This document shows positions 8,085-15,292 of a stretch of 31,877 bases of DNA, piece by piece. The notes beneath the pieces were generated by a model. It made no database searches, was not told where the DNA came from, and was given only the letters and a program-made list of their open reading frames with translations. The DNA is taken from IMG/VR virus record IMGVR_UViG_3300037504_000385, positions 1 through 31,877 of that record. The stretch is one strand, 5' to 3'. Within the stretch, counting starts at the first letter, position 1, and every line of letters starts with the position of its first letter. The position numbers and the translations under genes are program-made. Origin of the DNA: a virus.

Positions 8085-8824
8085 GTCGTGGTATTTTTTG
8101 TGTGGCGTTCGGGGACCCGGCCAGGGCGTGCGCGCAACGGATGATGGAGACGGCGAAGCAGCACATGCCGGAGATTCCTATCGCGTTGTGTGGCGCGAAA
8201 AAGATCGGGATCGAGGACGTGTTCGTGAAGCAGCCGGACAGTGACATCGGCGGGCGGCGGGCCAAGTTGAAGGCTTACGAGCTGAGCCCGCAGGAATGGA
8301 CATCCGTCCTCTACCTGGATGCGGATACTGAGGTGTGCGGGGATATCCGATTCTACTTTGAGCTGATCGAGGACGGCTGGGAATTTGTAATCTGCAAAGA
8401 CCCGCATTTGATGGATACGATGCACGCCTTCCGGCGCCAGAACAACCTGGCGGAGTTGTACGAGACGGAGAGCCAGATCGTGACGCTGCACACGTTGCAG
8501 TACAACGGGGGGGTGTGGGCGTTTGGCAGGAACAAGCGGGTGGCGGCGTTTTTCGAGCGGTGGTTGATGGAGTGGGAGAAGCACGCGCAACGGGACCAAG
8601 GGGCGCTGATCCGCGCGATGTACACCGATCCGCTGAAGGTGTACGTCCTGGGCAACGAGTGGAACACGTTCGAGAAGTATACGCGGGGGATCGAGACGGC
8701 CGGGTTGATGCACTATCCGGGGCGGGCGCGGCGATGGAAGGGGATGATCCCGGGGCGGATCGATTCAGACACGGCGTGGAAGTTTGTGGAGCGTTTCGAG
8801 GCGGAGCATCGTGGCCGACGCTAA
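8081..8824 (+). CDS. GT-A glycosyltransferase (GT8-like)
   Basis: 247 residues from GTG at 8081, overlapping the preceding TGA. SVLYLDADTEV (DAD at 80-82) is the metal-binding DxD motif of GT-A enzymes. RRAKLKAYELSP before it and LQYNGGVWAFGRN, RDQGALIRAM and GLMHYPGRARRWKG after it match the architecture of GT8-like nucleotide-diphospho-sugar transferases. The substrate cannot be told. It shares a 14-base overlap with the methyltransferase downstream. Within this block it is likely part of a multi-step glycan assembly acting on a virion protein or host surface glycan. Confidence 0.75.
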   Translation: MSRGIFCVAFGDPARACAQRMMETAKQHMPEIPIALCGAKKIGIEDVFVKQPDSDIGGRRAKLKAYELSPQEWTSVLYLDADTEVCGDIRFYFELIEDGWEFVICKDPHLMDTMHAFRRQNNLAELYETESQIVTLHTLQYNGGVWAFGRNKRVAAFFERWLMEWEKHAQRDQGALIRAMYTDPLKVYVLGNEWNTFEKYTRGIETAGLMHYPGRARRWKGMIPGRIDSDTAWKFVERFEAEHRGRR

Positions 8825-9269
8825 GCTGAATTTGGGCTGTGGCGGGGACGCCCGCGAAGGATTCGTGAATCACGATTTGCGGAAGCATTCGCCGCGCGTA
8901 GACGTGGCTTGGGATTTGAACGATCTGCCCTGGCCGTGGGAGGATGAGAGTTTCGATCTGATCGTGGCTAAGGCGGTATTTGAGCATTTACGGCTGAATT
9001 TGTTGGAATCGGTGGGAGAGTGCTGGCGGGTGTTGCGGCCGGGCGGCAAATTGTGGATGAAGTTGCCGCATTGGGAGCACAATAATTCGTACCTGGATCC
9101 GACGCATTACTGGCAGTTTGCGCTGCACACACCGGACATTTTCGACCCGGAGACCCGATACGGGAAGCGGTACAATTTTTATACTGAGCGCAAATGGAAG
9201 ATCGTGAAGGGCCCCAAACTGAACCGGGCCAAGAGCTCGATCATCGTGGTAATGGAGGTACGCAAGTGA
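8811..9269 (+). CDS. SAM-dependent class I methyltransferase
   Basis: 152 residues from GTG at 8811, nested in the end of the preceding gene. LNLGCGG (residues 6-12) is motif I for S-adenosylmethionine binding. WDLNDLPWPWEDESFDLIVAKAVFEHL holds motifs II-III and CWRVLRPGGKLWMKLPHWEH the post-motif strand. This is the Methyltransf_11 pattern common in sugar and natural-product O-methylation. Given three flanking glycosyltransferases, methylation of a glycan is more likely than DNA methylation; there is no DPPY-type DNA methylase motif. It overlaps the next gene by GTGA. Confidence 0.85.
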   Translation: MADAKLNLGCGGDAREGFVNHDLRKHSPRVDVAWDLNDLPWPWEDESFDLIVAKAVFEHLRLNLLESVGECWRVLRPGGKLWMKLPHWEHNNSYLDPTHYWQFALHTPDIFDPETRYGKRYNFYTERKWKIVKGPKLNRAKSSIIVVMEVRK

Positions 9270-9955
9270 CGGATCTGGTCGTCACGACGTGCAACCGGCT
9301 GCCGCTGTTGAAGCGGACGCTCCAACACATTTGGGAGCGGACTGGTAGCCCGTACCGATTGCACTTGCTGGACGATGCATCGGACGCGCCAACGGTCGAA
9401 TATTTGCGGCGGCTGAAACACGAGGGCCGAATCGACTCGGTTTATTTTGGCAAGCGGCCGGTGGGGATCCCTGGCCAGTTGGCGCGGATCGTGCGGGTCA
9501 CGAACACTGATCCGGTGGTGTTTACGGACGACGACGTGTTGTGTCCGAAGCTGACGCCGGATTGGCTGGCGCGGGGACTGGCGGCAATGGCGCGGCACCC
9601 GCAGGTGGGCCTGCTGGCGTTGAACGGCCCGCAGTGCAATATTGACGGCAAGCGGGGGGAGATCGTGCCGCGCGGGGAGATCACGTTGTGCAGGAATATT
9701 CCCGGCTGGTTCGCGTTCGCGCGGCGGAAGGTGCTGGAAACGTGCTTGCCGGATGATGGGGTTTACTCGCCGGTGAAACAGATGTGCAAGCGGGCGAAAG
9801 AGGCCGGCTGGGAGGTGGCGTATCTGACTGAGGTGTATTGCCAGCACATTGGGGCGCGGTCGGTGCGGAACCGGAAAGATTTGCAGCCGGAGCTGGACAT
9901 GGTGCTGCCGGTCGACCCGGACACTTTGGTGCCTCCGAAGGAGTTCCGGTTTTGA
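9266..9955 (+). CDS. GT2-family glycosyltransferase
   Basis: 229 residues. GTG at 9266 has GGAGG at 9254-9258 with 7-base spacing and overlaps the methyltransferase stop. VVTTCNRLPLLKRTL opens a classic GT2 nucleotide-binding fold; LLDDASD follows and FTDDDVLCP (DDD 88-90) is the metal site. PGWFAFARRKVLE and CKRAKEAGWEVAYLTEV fit the acceptor-side region. It likely adds a sugar to a growing glycan. Translation of the next gene is coupled by a TGATG junction. Confidence 0.85.
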   Translation: MTDLVVTTCNRLPLLKRTLQHIWERTGSPYRLHLLDDASDAPTVEYLRRLKHEGRIDSVYFGKRPVGIPGQLARIVRVTNTDPVVFTDDDVLCPKLTPDWLARGLAAMARHPQVGLLALNGPQCNIDGKRGEIVPRGEITLCRNIPGWFAFARRKVLETCLPDDGVYSPVKQMCKRAKEAGWEVAYLTEVYCQHIGARSVRNRKDLQPELDMVLPVDPDTLVPPKEFRF

Positions 9956-10485
9956 TGGCGAAAGCCAAAGTGTTTGGGATCGGGCTGTCGAAAACGGGCA
10001 CGTCGTCATTGACGGCGGCGCTGAAGCGGTTGGGGTACAAGGCGAAACATTATCCTCATTTGTTCCAGGTGATCGAGACGGCCAAAAAGTGCGACGCCGT
10101 GACGGATACGCCCGTGATCGTGTATTTCGAGGCGTTAGACCGGCTATGGCCCACGGCGAAATTTATCTTGACGGTGCGGGACGAGGATGAATGGATCGAT
10201 TCGTGCCGACGGCATTACGCCAAGAAACCGGTGAGCAAGATCATGGCCTGGAAGCTGCGGAATCGGCGGGCGGTGTACGGGATGAACGGATTCGACGCGG
10301 CGCATTTCTGCCAGGTGGCCAGGACCCACCGGAAGCGGGTGGAGGCGCATTTTGCGGATCGGCCGGGGAAGCTGCTGGTGCTGGATATTTGCGCAGGCGA
10401 GGGGTACGAGCGGCTGTGTCCGTTTTTGGGATTGCCGGTGGTGAAAGAAAAGTTTCCGCATAAAAACATTGGGAGGACGTCGTGA
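9955..10485 (+). CDS. Sulfotransferase-like protein
   Basis: 176 residues. GIGLSKTGTSSL (residues 8-19) resembles the 5'-phosphosulfate loop of PAPS sulfotransferases. AKFILTVRDEDEWIDS (68-83) resembles the 3'-phosphate site (R75, S83), and the end FPHKNIG is also typical of the Sulfotransfer_4-like group. It would move a sulfate from PAPS to a glycan or protein. It is shorter than many family members but both cofactor sites are visible. ATG at 9955 shares a base with the upstream TGA. Its presence after the sugar genes suggests a sulfated surface glycan, which is inference. Confidence 0.75.
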   Translation: MAKAKVFGIGLSKTGTSSLTAALKRLGYKAKHYPHLFQVIETAKKCDAVTDTPVIVYFEALDRLWPTAKFILTVRDEDEWIDSCRRHYAKKPVSKIMAWKLRNRRAVYGMNGFDAAHFCQVARTHRKRVEAHFADRPGKLLVLDICAGEGYERLCPFLGLPVVKEKFPHKNIGRTS

Positions 10486-11144
10486 GCAAAGGAATCATTT
10501 TGATAGGCCGGGACGATACGATCGAGGGAAAGGCCAGCAGCTCGGGGCTGGCGGTGGATTGTCCCTCGTACATTCCCCAGGACAAGCTGCCTTTCGATAA
10601 AAACTTGATCGTTCAGGCGGGGACGCGGGTGCCGTGGGATTTGTTGCCGGCGGCGTGGCATTTTTTGGAGCGTTGGGATGCGGCGGTCCCGTTGTGGCGG
10701 TATGGGGTCACGGCGGCGGATGTAGGATCGGACCAGGAGCGTCGCTTGACCAAAAAAGTGGTGCGAGATCTGCGGGTGCTTTTGCATTCTACCGAGCTGG
10801 TATTTGTGAGACGCAACCAGGCGGGCCAGGAGCTGGTTTCTGCGTGGCGGGAAGAGCAAAAAGTGGGGAAAAATCCACGGTTGGCTTTTCTACGGGCATT
10901 CTACAGAGTGAAGCCGCGTTTGTGCGTGCTGCCGACGTCGTGGATGGCGGAGATCCGGCAGCGGGAGCGGCAGGAGGCGGTGGCGCATCGAGGCCGGCAG
11001 TCTCCAAATGCGGGCCGGCCGCTGGTGCTGGTGGAGCTGGGCCCGGGCCGGTTCGTGAAGTGTCACAAGGGGGATGAGGAGCGAGTGCGGGAGCATTTTG
11101 CGCGGCAGCGGGCGGCAGGGCGAGCAGGAAGGGGGCGACGATAA
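10482..11144 (+). CDS. Unknown 220-residue protein of the glycan block
   Basis: Not recognised. GTG at 10482 overlaps the sulfotransferase stop, with GGGAGG about 8 bases upstream. The start MSKGIILIGRDDTI has a short hydrophobic strand, and the middle is basic. The end contains PLVLVELGPGRFVKCHKGDEERV, which resembles GPLVKVEIRPGQFVKMYKED in the next gene, so the two share a short module. It may belong either to the glycan block or to the head proteins that follow. No catalytic motif or membrane segment is seen. Confidence 0.6.
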   Translation: MSKGIILIGRDDTIEGKASSSGLAVDCPSYIPQDKLPFDKNLIVQAGTRVPWDLLPAAWHFLERWDAAVPLWRYGVTAADVGSDQERRLTKKVVRDLRVLLHSTELVFVRRNQAGQELVSAWREEQKVGKNPRLAFLRAFYRVKPRLCVLPTSWMAEIRQRERQEAVAHRGRQSPNAGRPLVLVELGPGRFVKCHKGDEERVREHFARQRAAGRAGRGRR

Positions 11145-11551
11145 TGCCAGTGGTGACGAGCTCGGACAATTGGCCGGTGGATAGCCAGGAGACGCGGAGG
11201 AAGCGGGGGCCGCTGGTGAAGGTGGAGATCCGGCCGGGGCAGTTTGTGAAGATGTATAAAGAGGATGCGATCCGGGAGGGACACATGGAGCCGGATAAGA
11301 AGAAAAAGCAGCCGCCGAAGGACAAGCTGCGGAAGCCGAAGCGTGACAAGGCTGCTGCTGAGGAGAAAGAGGAAGAGCCGGAGCCCGATGATTTTACGGT
11401 GATCTCGGGAGTGGGGCCGGCTACGGCGCGGGCGCTGGTGGCGCATGGTATCGTGACGTTGGAGCAGTTGCGGACGGCCGGGGAGCTCACCTATTTGAAC
11501 GAGGGGATCAACCGGTCGATCGAGGAGTGGAGGGCAAGCGGTGGAGCCTAG
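11144..11551 (+). CDS. Helix-hairpin-helix protein of the head module
   Basis: 135 residues. Residues 22-41 carry the short module shared with the preceding protein. Residues 50-82 are a lysine- and glutamate-rich linker. Residues 87-110 (ISGVGPATARALVAHGIVTLEQL) are a clear helix-hairpin-helix, which binds DNA backbone non-specifically. In phages this class appears between capsid and connector genes and may be a minor head or DNA-contact protein. Start ATG at 11144 shares its A with the upstream TAA. The next gene starts inside its end. Confidence 0.75.
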   Translation: MPVVTSSDNWPVDSQETRRKRGPLVKVEIRPGQFVKMYKEDAIREGHMEPDKKKKQPPKDKLRKPKRDKAAAEEKEEEPEPDDFTVISGVGPATARALVAHGIVTLEQLRTAGELTYLNEGINRSIEEWRASGGA

Positions 11552-11813
11552 TCGATTCAAAGAGCAGAATGGTTCATTGGGTGCGCCGCAGAATTTCGAC
11601 CCGGAACAATCGGAGGCGGCCAGCGAGATCGTCTCGTTGCCGGTATTCAGTGATGGAGAGCAGTGCATCTCGTTATGGCGGATGTCGTGGCGGGAGCGGT
11701 TGTCGGCGCTGTTGTTTGGACGGGTCTGGCTCCAGGTATTGAGTGGTCCCACGCAACCACCCGTGGCCTTGACGACGGCTCGGACCATTTTTGAGGAGCA
11801 GGACGGTGGCTAA
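11541..11813 (+). CDS. Small conserved phage protein
   Basis: 90 residues from GTG at 11541, overlapping the preceding gene by 11 bases. The conserved-looking core CISLWRMSWRERLSALLFGRVWLQVLSGPTQPPVAL is a basic amphipathic stretch seen in unnamed proteins of many siphoviruses. It might be a short membrane-associated helix, but arginines make that uncertain. It is coupled to the connector gene that follows. Function unknown. Confidence 0.65.
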   Translation: MEPSRFKEQNGSLGAPQNFDPEQSEAASEIVSLPVFSDGEQCISLWRMSWRERLSALLFGRVWLQVLSGPTQPPVALTTARTIFEEQDGG

Positions 11814-12420
11814 TTTTGCCGAGGTGGCGGACATCGAGGCGTTCTTGCAGGTGGAGATTTCGACGGCGGTGCAGATCGCCAGCGCCACGCGGGCGCTGGA
11901 GGAGGCGACGACGGCGATCAAGAATTACACCGAGCAGTATATCGAGCTGGTGGAGGATGAGGAGATCACGATTGATACGATCGGCGGGACGCGGATTTTC
12001 TTGCCAGAATTGCCGGTGGTGTCGGTGGCAAGCGTGATCGAGGACGGAAATACGCTGACAGCGGACGACGATTACAAGCTGGGCCAGCACGGGATTTTGT
12101 ACCGGATCGGTGGGGACGAATGGCCGGACGATATTCAGGCGGTGACGATTACGTACACACACGGGTACGCGACGATTCCCGACGATATCGTGAAGGTGGC
12201 CACCCGGGCGGCGTCCAGGGCGTACCAGGCGGGGTTGAGGGCGGCGGAGAGCGAGGCGGTGCTGGGGGTGGCGTCGAAGTCGTTGGGTGATTTCTCGGTG
12301 AGTTTCGGTTCGGAGTCGGGCGGCGGCGTGGGGGAGGGGATCATGGGGGCGTCGGCGGCGCGGTTCCTTTTGATGTCGGAAAAAGATATCCTGGACAAAT
12401 TCAGGTTGCGGTCGGTGTAA
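11806..12420 (+). CDS. Head-tail connector protein (gp6-like adaptor)
   Basis: 204 residues from GTG at 11806, with GAGGAG at 11793-11798 and 7-base spacing. It begins with helices including EVADIEAFLQ and TRALEEATTAIKNYTEQYIE. A beta segment follows: RIFLPELPVVSVASVIEDGNTL, then YRIGGDEWPDDIQAVTITYTHGY. It closes with helices KVATRAASRAYQAGL. This is the adaptor layout of HK97 gp6/SPP1 gp15, which docks under the portal. The downstream genes are the next expected joining proteins. Confidence 0.8.
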   Translation: MANFAEVADIEAFLQVEISTAVQIASATRALEEATTAIKNYTEQYIELVEDEEITIDTIGGTRIFLPELPVVSVASVIEDGNTLTADDDYKLGQHGILYRIGGDEWPDDIQAVTITYTHGYATIPDDIVKVATRAASRAYQAGLRAAESEAVLGVASKSLGDFSVSFGSESGGGVGEGIMGASAARFLLMSEKDILDKFRLRSV

Positions 12421-12771
12421 ATGAGCGTATTTGAGAGCCTACTGAATAATACGTTTGCGGTCGAGAGGCGGCGGCGGAGCCCGGACGGCCAGGGGGGCTG
12501 GGCGATCGATTACGTGGCGATCGGGTCGGTGGTGGGGCGGATGCGGCCGGCCGGGAGCCGGGAGCAGGATATTGCGGATCTGGAGAGCCGGGAGATTACG
12601 CACGTGTTGTACGTGGTGGCCAGTGCGAATATTGTGCGGGGGGACCGGGTTAGCGTCGGAGATTTGACGGTGGAGGTGGAGGGGATCCGGGAGCCGTCAC
12701 TGGCGGGACATCATTTGGAGATCGATTGTAGGGAAGTGCAGCCGGAGCAGGCGGTCGGAGTGGGTAGCTGA
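12421..12771 (+). CDS. Head closure (stopper) protein
   Basis: 116 residues, starting directly after the preceding stop. NTFAVERRRRSPDGQGGWAIDYVAIGSVVGRMRPAGSRE, then THVLYVVASANIVRGDRVSVGDLTVEVEGIREPS, follows the phage head-tail joining (SPP1 gp16-like) beta-barrel pattern. The protein would seal the connector channel. The stop overlaps the next ATG. Confidence 0.8.
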   Translation: MSVFESLLNNTFAVERRRRSPDGQGGWAIDYVAIGSVVGRMRPAGSREQDIADLESREITHVLYVVASANIVRGDRVSVGDLTVEVEGIREPSLAGHHLEIDCREVQPEQAVGVGS

Positions 12772-13145
12772 TGCCGTTGAAATGGACGCCGGATAACGTG
12801 AAGCGGGACGTGCTGGAGACGTTGGTGGGCAACGCGGAGCTGGTGGGCCGGTTCGTGGAGTCGGACGCGCGGCGGCGGTTGTTGGCGGTGTCGGATCCTG
12901 ATTGGGGCGAGGGGCACCGGAATTACGTGGCGCGGCTGATCACGAACGAGGTGGAGCAGGGTCGGAACGAGGTGGTGGTGCGGGTGGGGTTGCCGCCGGG
13001 ACGGACGACGGCGGAGGGACGGCCGACGCGGCACCTGGGGTATTATATCGAGACGGGGTCGCGTACGGCGGCGGCGCATCCTTTTTTGAGGCCGGCTGTG
13101 TTTCAGAATGGGCCTGAGATTGTGGCGTTGTTGAGTGATGCGTGA
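12771..13145 (+). CDS. Tail-neck protein, HK97 gp10-like
   Basis: 124 residues. The end HLGYYIETGSRTAAAHPFLRPAVF is the diagnostic motif of HK97 gp10-type proteins, which join tail tube to head. The first part is helical and contains VGRFVESDARRRLLAV. It completes the adaptor-stopper-neck series. The stop codon lies at the start of a tandem heptad array (GTGAGGC...) at 13142. Confidence 0.85.
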   Translation: MPLKWTPDNVKRDVLETLVGNAELVGRFVESDARRRLLAVSDPDWGEGHRNYVARLITNEVEQGRNEVVVRVGLPPGRTTAEGRPTRHLGYYIETGSRTAAAHPFLRPAVFQNGPEIVALLSDA

Positions 13146-13169
13146 GGCGTGAAACGTGATGCGTGATTG
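13142..13169 (+). repeat. Tandem GTGANNC heptads
   Basis: Four consecutive 7-base units: GTGAGGC, GTGAAAC, GTGATGC, GTGATTG. Related units occur at 18595-18615 (GTCAAAC, GTGATGC, GTGTCCT) and, tandem plus inverted, at 25339-25414. Exact 7-base phasing resembles heptad operators of ribbon-helix-helix proteins, but a dispersed genomic repeat is equally possible. Confidence 0.6.
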
Positions 13170-13351
13170 GGGCTTGCTACAGCGACCTGGTGGCCATCGA
13201 GCGGCCCCAAATTCTGCGAATGCAGAGCGTCTGCAAGCAACGAAAATGAGATCCTTCGCTACGCTCAGGATGACATCTTGTTGTTTTGGGGCTGGGTTTG
13301 CGGGCTCCGGAGTTTCCGGAATGCCCCAAAAGGTGGCCCCAGTGGAGGTTG
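13170..13351. other. Intergenic stretch with GGGGC inverted repeats
   Basis: No gene is seen. TTGGGGC at about 13170 pairs with GCCCCAA at 13204-13210. TTTTGGGGC near 13279 pairs with GCCCCAAAA near 13323. A TCCTTCG...CTCAGGA copy lies at 13251-13274. GGCCCCAAATTCTGCGAAT at 13203-13221 recurs with one mismatch at 15132-15150. GGAGG at 13344-13348 serves the next gene. Confidence 0.6.
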
Positions 13352-13591
13352 ATGGTGGCTGAGTTGGCGACCAGGTTGTGGGTGGTGGGGAAATTGGTGC
13401 CGGGTGAGATGTGGGAGTTTGTGGGGTTGTTCGACGAGGAGGCGGCGGCGGTGGGGGCTTGCAGGTCTGAGGCGTATTTTGTGGCGCCGGTGAATTTGAA
13501 TGTTCCGGCGCCGGAGGAACAGACGGTATGGCCGGGGGCTTATTATCCCCTGGCGGCGGACTGTGGTCCGCTGGGAGCTGATGATTTGTGA
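13352..13591 (+). CDS. Small phage protein of unknown function
   Basis: 79 residues from ATG at 13352, or GTG at 13355, which has better spacing to GGAGG at 13344-13348. TRLWVVGKLVPGEMWEFVGLFDEEAAAVGAC, then YFVAPVNLN and WPGAYYPLA, resembles unnamed proteins seen among tail genes of other siphoviruses. Near its end a palindrome GCGGACTGTGGTCCGC (13556-13571) is read as ADCGP and recurs outside genes at 15173. It overlaps the next start. Confidence 0.65.
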   Translation: MVAELATRLWVVGKLVPGEMWEFVGLFDEEAAAVGACRSEAYFVAPVNLNVPAPEEQTVWPGAYYPLAADCGPLGADDL

Positions 13592-14004
13592 GCGTTTTGA
13601 CGCAGGCGATTTACGATCAACTGGTGGCGGATGGGACGCTGGTGGGGTTGCTGGCGACGTATAATGGCAATCCGGCGGTGTTTACGACGGACCCGGCGCC
13701 GGGGGATGCTTCGTTGCCGTATATCGTGACGGCGGGGGAGGTGTCGCAGGCGCCGTTCGATACGAAGCTGACGCGCGGGCGGGATGCGATCCGGGACGTG
13801 CGGTGTTATGCGGAGGCGGACGGGAGTGTGGTGACGATCGAGGCGATTGCGGAGCGGGTGCGGGCGTTGTTGCACCGGCAGGCGTTGAGCATCGATGGAT
13901 ACGATTGGATTATGTCGGAGTGTACCGGCCCGATCGTGGCTGATGAACTGGACACGTATGGCCGGATTATTAGTGTGAGCGTAGTCGCTCAACAGGAGGA
14001 TTAG
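13588..14004 (+). CDS. Tail completion/terminator protein (DUF3168-like)
   Basis: 138 residues from GTG at 13588. It begins VLTQAIYDQLVADGTLVGLL, continues VFTTDPAPGDASLPYIVTAGE and RDVRCYAEADG, and ends with GRIISVSVVAQ. These are the helix and strand elements of the DUF3168/lambda gpU-like family that caps the tail tube. It lies immediately before the major tail protein, as expected. Confidence 0.8.
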   Translation: MSVLTQAIYDQLVADGTLVGLLATYNGNPAVFTTDPAPGDASLPYIVTAGEVSQAPFDTKLTRGRDAIRDVRCYAEADGSVVTIEAIAERVRALLHRQALSIDGYDWIMSECTGPIVADELDTYGRIISVSVVAQQED

Positions 14005-14007
14005 ATC

Positions 14008-14415
14008 ATGGGTATGAATGGAACTGACGTATTGCTGCTGGCGAATACCGGGACGCCCAGCGTGCCGGCCTACGCGGCGGTCGGGTCGCAACGGGATGCT
14101 TCCATCGAGGAGGCTAACGAGACGATCGACGTGTCGAGCAAGGATCAGCGGGAGCAGCGAGTGCTGCCCGGCCGGTATTCGAGCACGATCTCGTTGGACG
14201 CGCTGTACGTGCCGACGGATTCGGCTTACCAGGCGTTGAAGGACGCGATGCGGGACGGGGAGCTGATCCTGGTGGCGGTGGAGCGGGAGGGGACGGTGAT
14301 CGAGACCTGCGACGCGAACGTGGATTCGATCTCGGAGAGCTTTCCGGACCAGGGCGAGGCGACGATCTCGGTGGCGCTGACGGTGGACGGCGCGTGGACT
14401 GAGGTGTCGAGCTAA
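14008..14415 (+). CDS. Major tail tube protein
   Basis: 135 residues, start ATG at 14008 with a strong AGGAGG at 13994-13999, consistent with high expression. GTDVLLLANTG, DVSSKDQREQRVLPGRYSSTISLDALY and SFPDQGEATISVALTVDGAW match the TP901-1/HK97-type tube protein family. Hexamers stack around the tape measure to form the tail tube. Shorter than many homologues but without visible truncation. Confidence 0.85.
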   Translation: MGMNGTDVLLLANTGTPSVPAYAAVGSQRDASIEEANETIDVSSKDQREQRVLPGRYSSTISLDALYVPTDSAYQALKDAMRDGELILVAVEREGTVIETCDANVDSISESFPDQGEATISVALTVDGAWTEVSS

Positions 14416-14783
14416 TGGCGGGTGCTAGAGGCGAGGGGACGATTCTGACGGAAGACGGCGAGGTACACGTCCTCTTCACCAATCGAGCGTTGGCCATCGC
14501 GGAGCGGGAGCTGGGACGCGGGATCATTGGCGTGCTGGAGGGTTTCACAGACGGATCCAGCGGGATCACTGAGACGGCGACGCTGTTGCGCGTGGGAATG
14601 GAATCGGCGCGCCGCGATGCGCGGATTCGAGGACCACGGGTTACGGCGGAAAGGGCTTACGAGATCCTGGACGAGGTAGGGTTCGCGGAGGTGGTCCGTC
14701 CGGTGATGGAGGCGGTGGCGGCGGTGATCGGCTACACGCCGGAGGATGGGTCTGTCCAGGAGGACGGGGACCCAAACGTGTGA
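14415..14783 (+). CDS. Tail assembly chaperone, upstream frame (gpG-like)
   Basis: 122 residues. It has helices with TNRALAIAERELGRGIIGVLE and TLLRVGMESARRDARIRG, and an acidic C-terminus. Position between tube protein and tape measure, together with a slippery site at its end, identifies it as the gpG-type chaperone. It binds the tape measure during tail assembly. A -1 shift at 14771-14777 extends it into the next frame, predicting a 237-residue fusion in addition to the short product. Confidence 0.85.
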   Translation: MAGARGEGTILTEDGEVHVLFTNRALAIAERELGRGIIGVLEGFTDGSSGITETATLLRVGMESARRDARIRGPRVTAERAYEILDEVGFAEVVRPVMEAVAAVIGYTPEDGSVQEDGDPNV

Positions 14784-14809
14784 ATGAGCCCCTCGACTTT
14801 GAGGGGCTC
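14771..14809 (+). promoter_or_regulatory. Programmed -1 ribosomal frameshift signal
   Basis: CCCAAAC at 14771-14777 is read C-CCA-AAC in the upstream frame, an X-XXY-YYZ slippery heptamer. Eight bases later a perfect 9-bp stem forms: GAGCCCCTC (14786-14794) with GAGGGGCTC (14801-14809), loop of 6. A -1 slip enters the downstream chaperone frame without meeting a stop. The layout matches conserved tail-gene frameshifts described for lambda and relatives. Confidence 0.85.
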
Positions 14810-15127
14810 TTGAAGGATGCGCTGCGCTGTGGCGTCAGTGTCCTGGAGTTTTGGGATTTGACGCCGCGCGAGACTTACATGGCCATTGAGGCGGCGCTGT
14901 GGCGGGATCGACGACGTCAGAAACAGGATTTGTCGCTGGCGTGGCACACGGCGGCGTTGACGCGGGTGAAGCGGATGCCGAGTTTGAAGTCGCTGCTGAC
15001 GTCGCAGACGAAGGCGCGGAGGTTGAAGGGGGAGGAGTTGCGGAAGCGGCGGAGGGAGTTCCGGGAGATGTCGGGGAGTGCGGCCGGTTTGGTGGAGCGG
15101 TTGAATGAGGGGTTGAGACGTGATTAG
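14780..15127 (+). CDS. Tail assembly chaperone, downstream frame (gpT-like)
   Basis: 115 residues if started at GTG 14780, but it is more likely expressed as the C-terminal part of a -1 frameshift fusion with the preceding frame. VLEFWDLTPRETYMAIEAALWR and LAWHTAALTRVKRMPSLKSLL are typical of gpT-like segments of tail chaperones; the rest is very basic. The fusion form recruits tube subunits to the tape measure. No strong ribosome binding site precedes the GTG, which supports the frameshift route. Confidence 0.85.
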   Translation: MNEPLDFEGLLKDALRCGVSVLEFWDLTPRETYMAIEAALWRDRRRQKQDLSLAWHTAALTRVKRMPSLKSLLTSQTKARRLKGEELRKRRREFREMSGSAAGLVERLNEGLRRD

Positions 15128-15292
15128 AATTGGCCCCAATTTCTGCGAATACATAATTTTGGACAAGACGACGCGGACTGTGGTCCGCTGAGAGCAAGTT
15201 TGAGAGCAAGTTTGAGAGCAGGGTTGAGAGGATCCGGCCCCTGGCCAGCACCACACCGGCCCCAATAGTTGTGCGGATGACAGGATGCGGCT
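15128..15292. repeat. Intergenic repeat cluster before the tape measure
   Basis: No gene. GGCCCCAATTTCTGCGAAT (15132-15150) repeats the 13203 element. The palindrome GCGGAC-TGTG-GTCCGC at 15173-15188 repeats 13556. Three tandem 12-base units of GAGAGCAAGTTT start at 15190, 15202 and 15214 with a partial fourth. Another GGCCCCAAT is at 15258. A promoter for the tape measure may be here, but none is convincing. Confidence 0.6.

Noticed and set aside
8811-9269. DNA methyltransferase defending phage DNA
   Set aside because: It lacks DNA methylase motifs such as DPPY and groups by sequence pattern with sugar/small-molecule methyltransferases.
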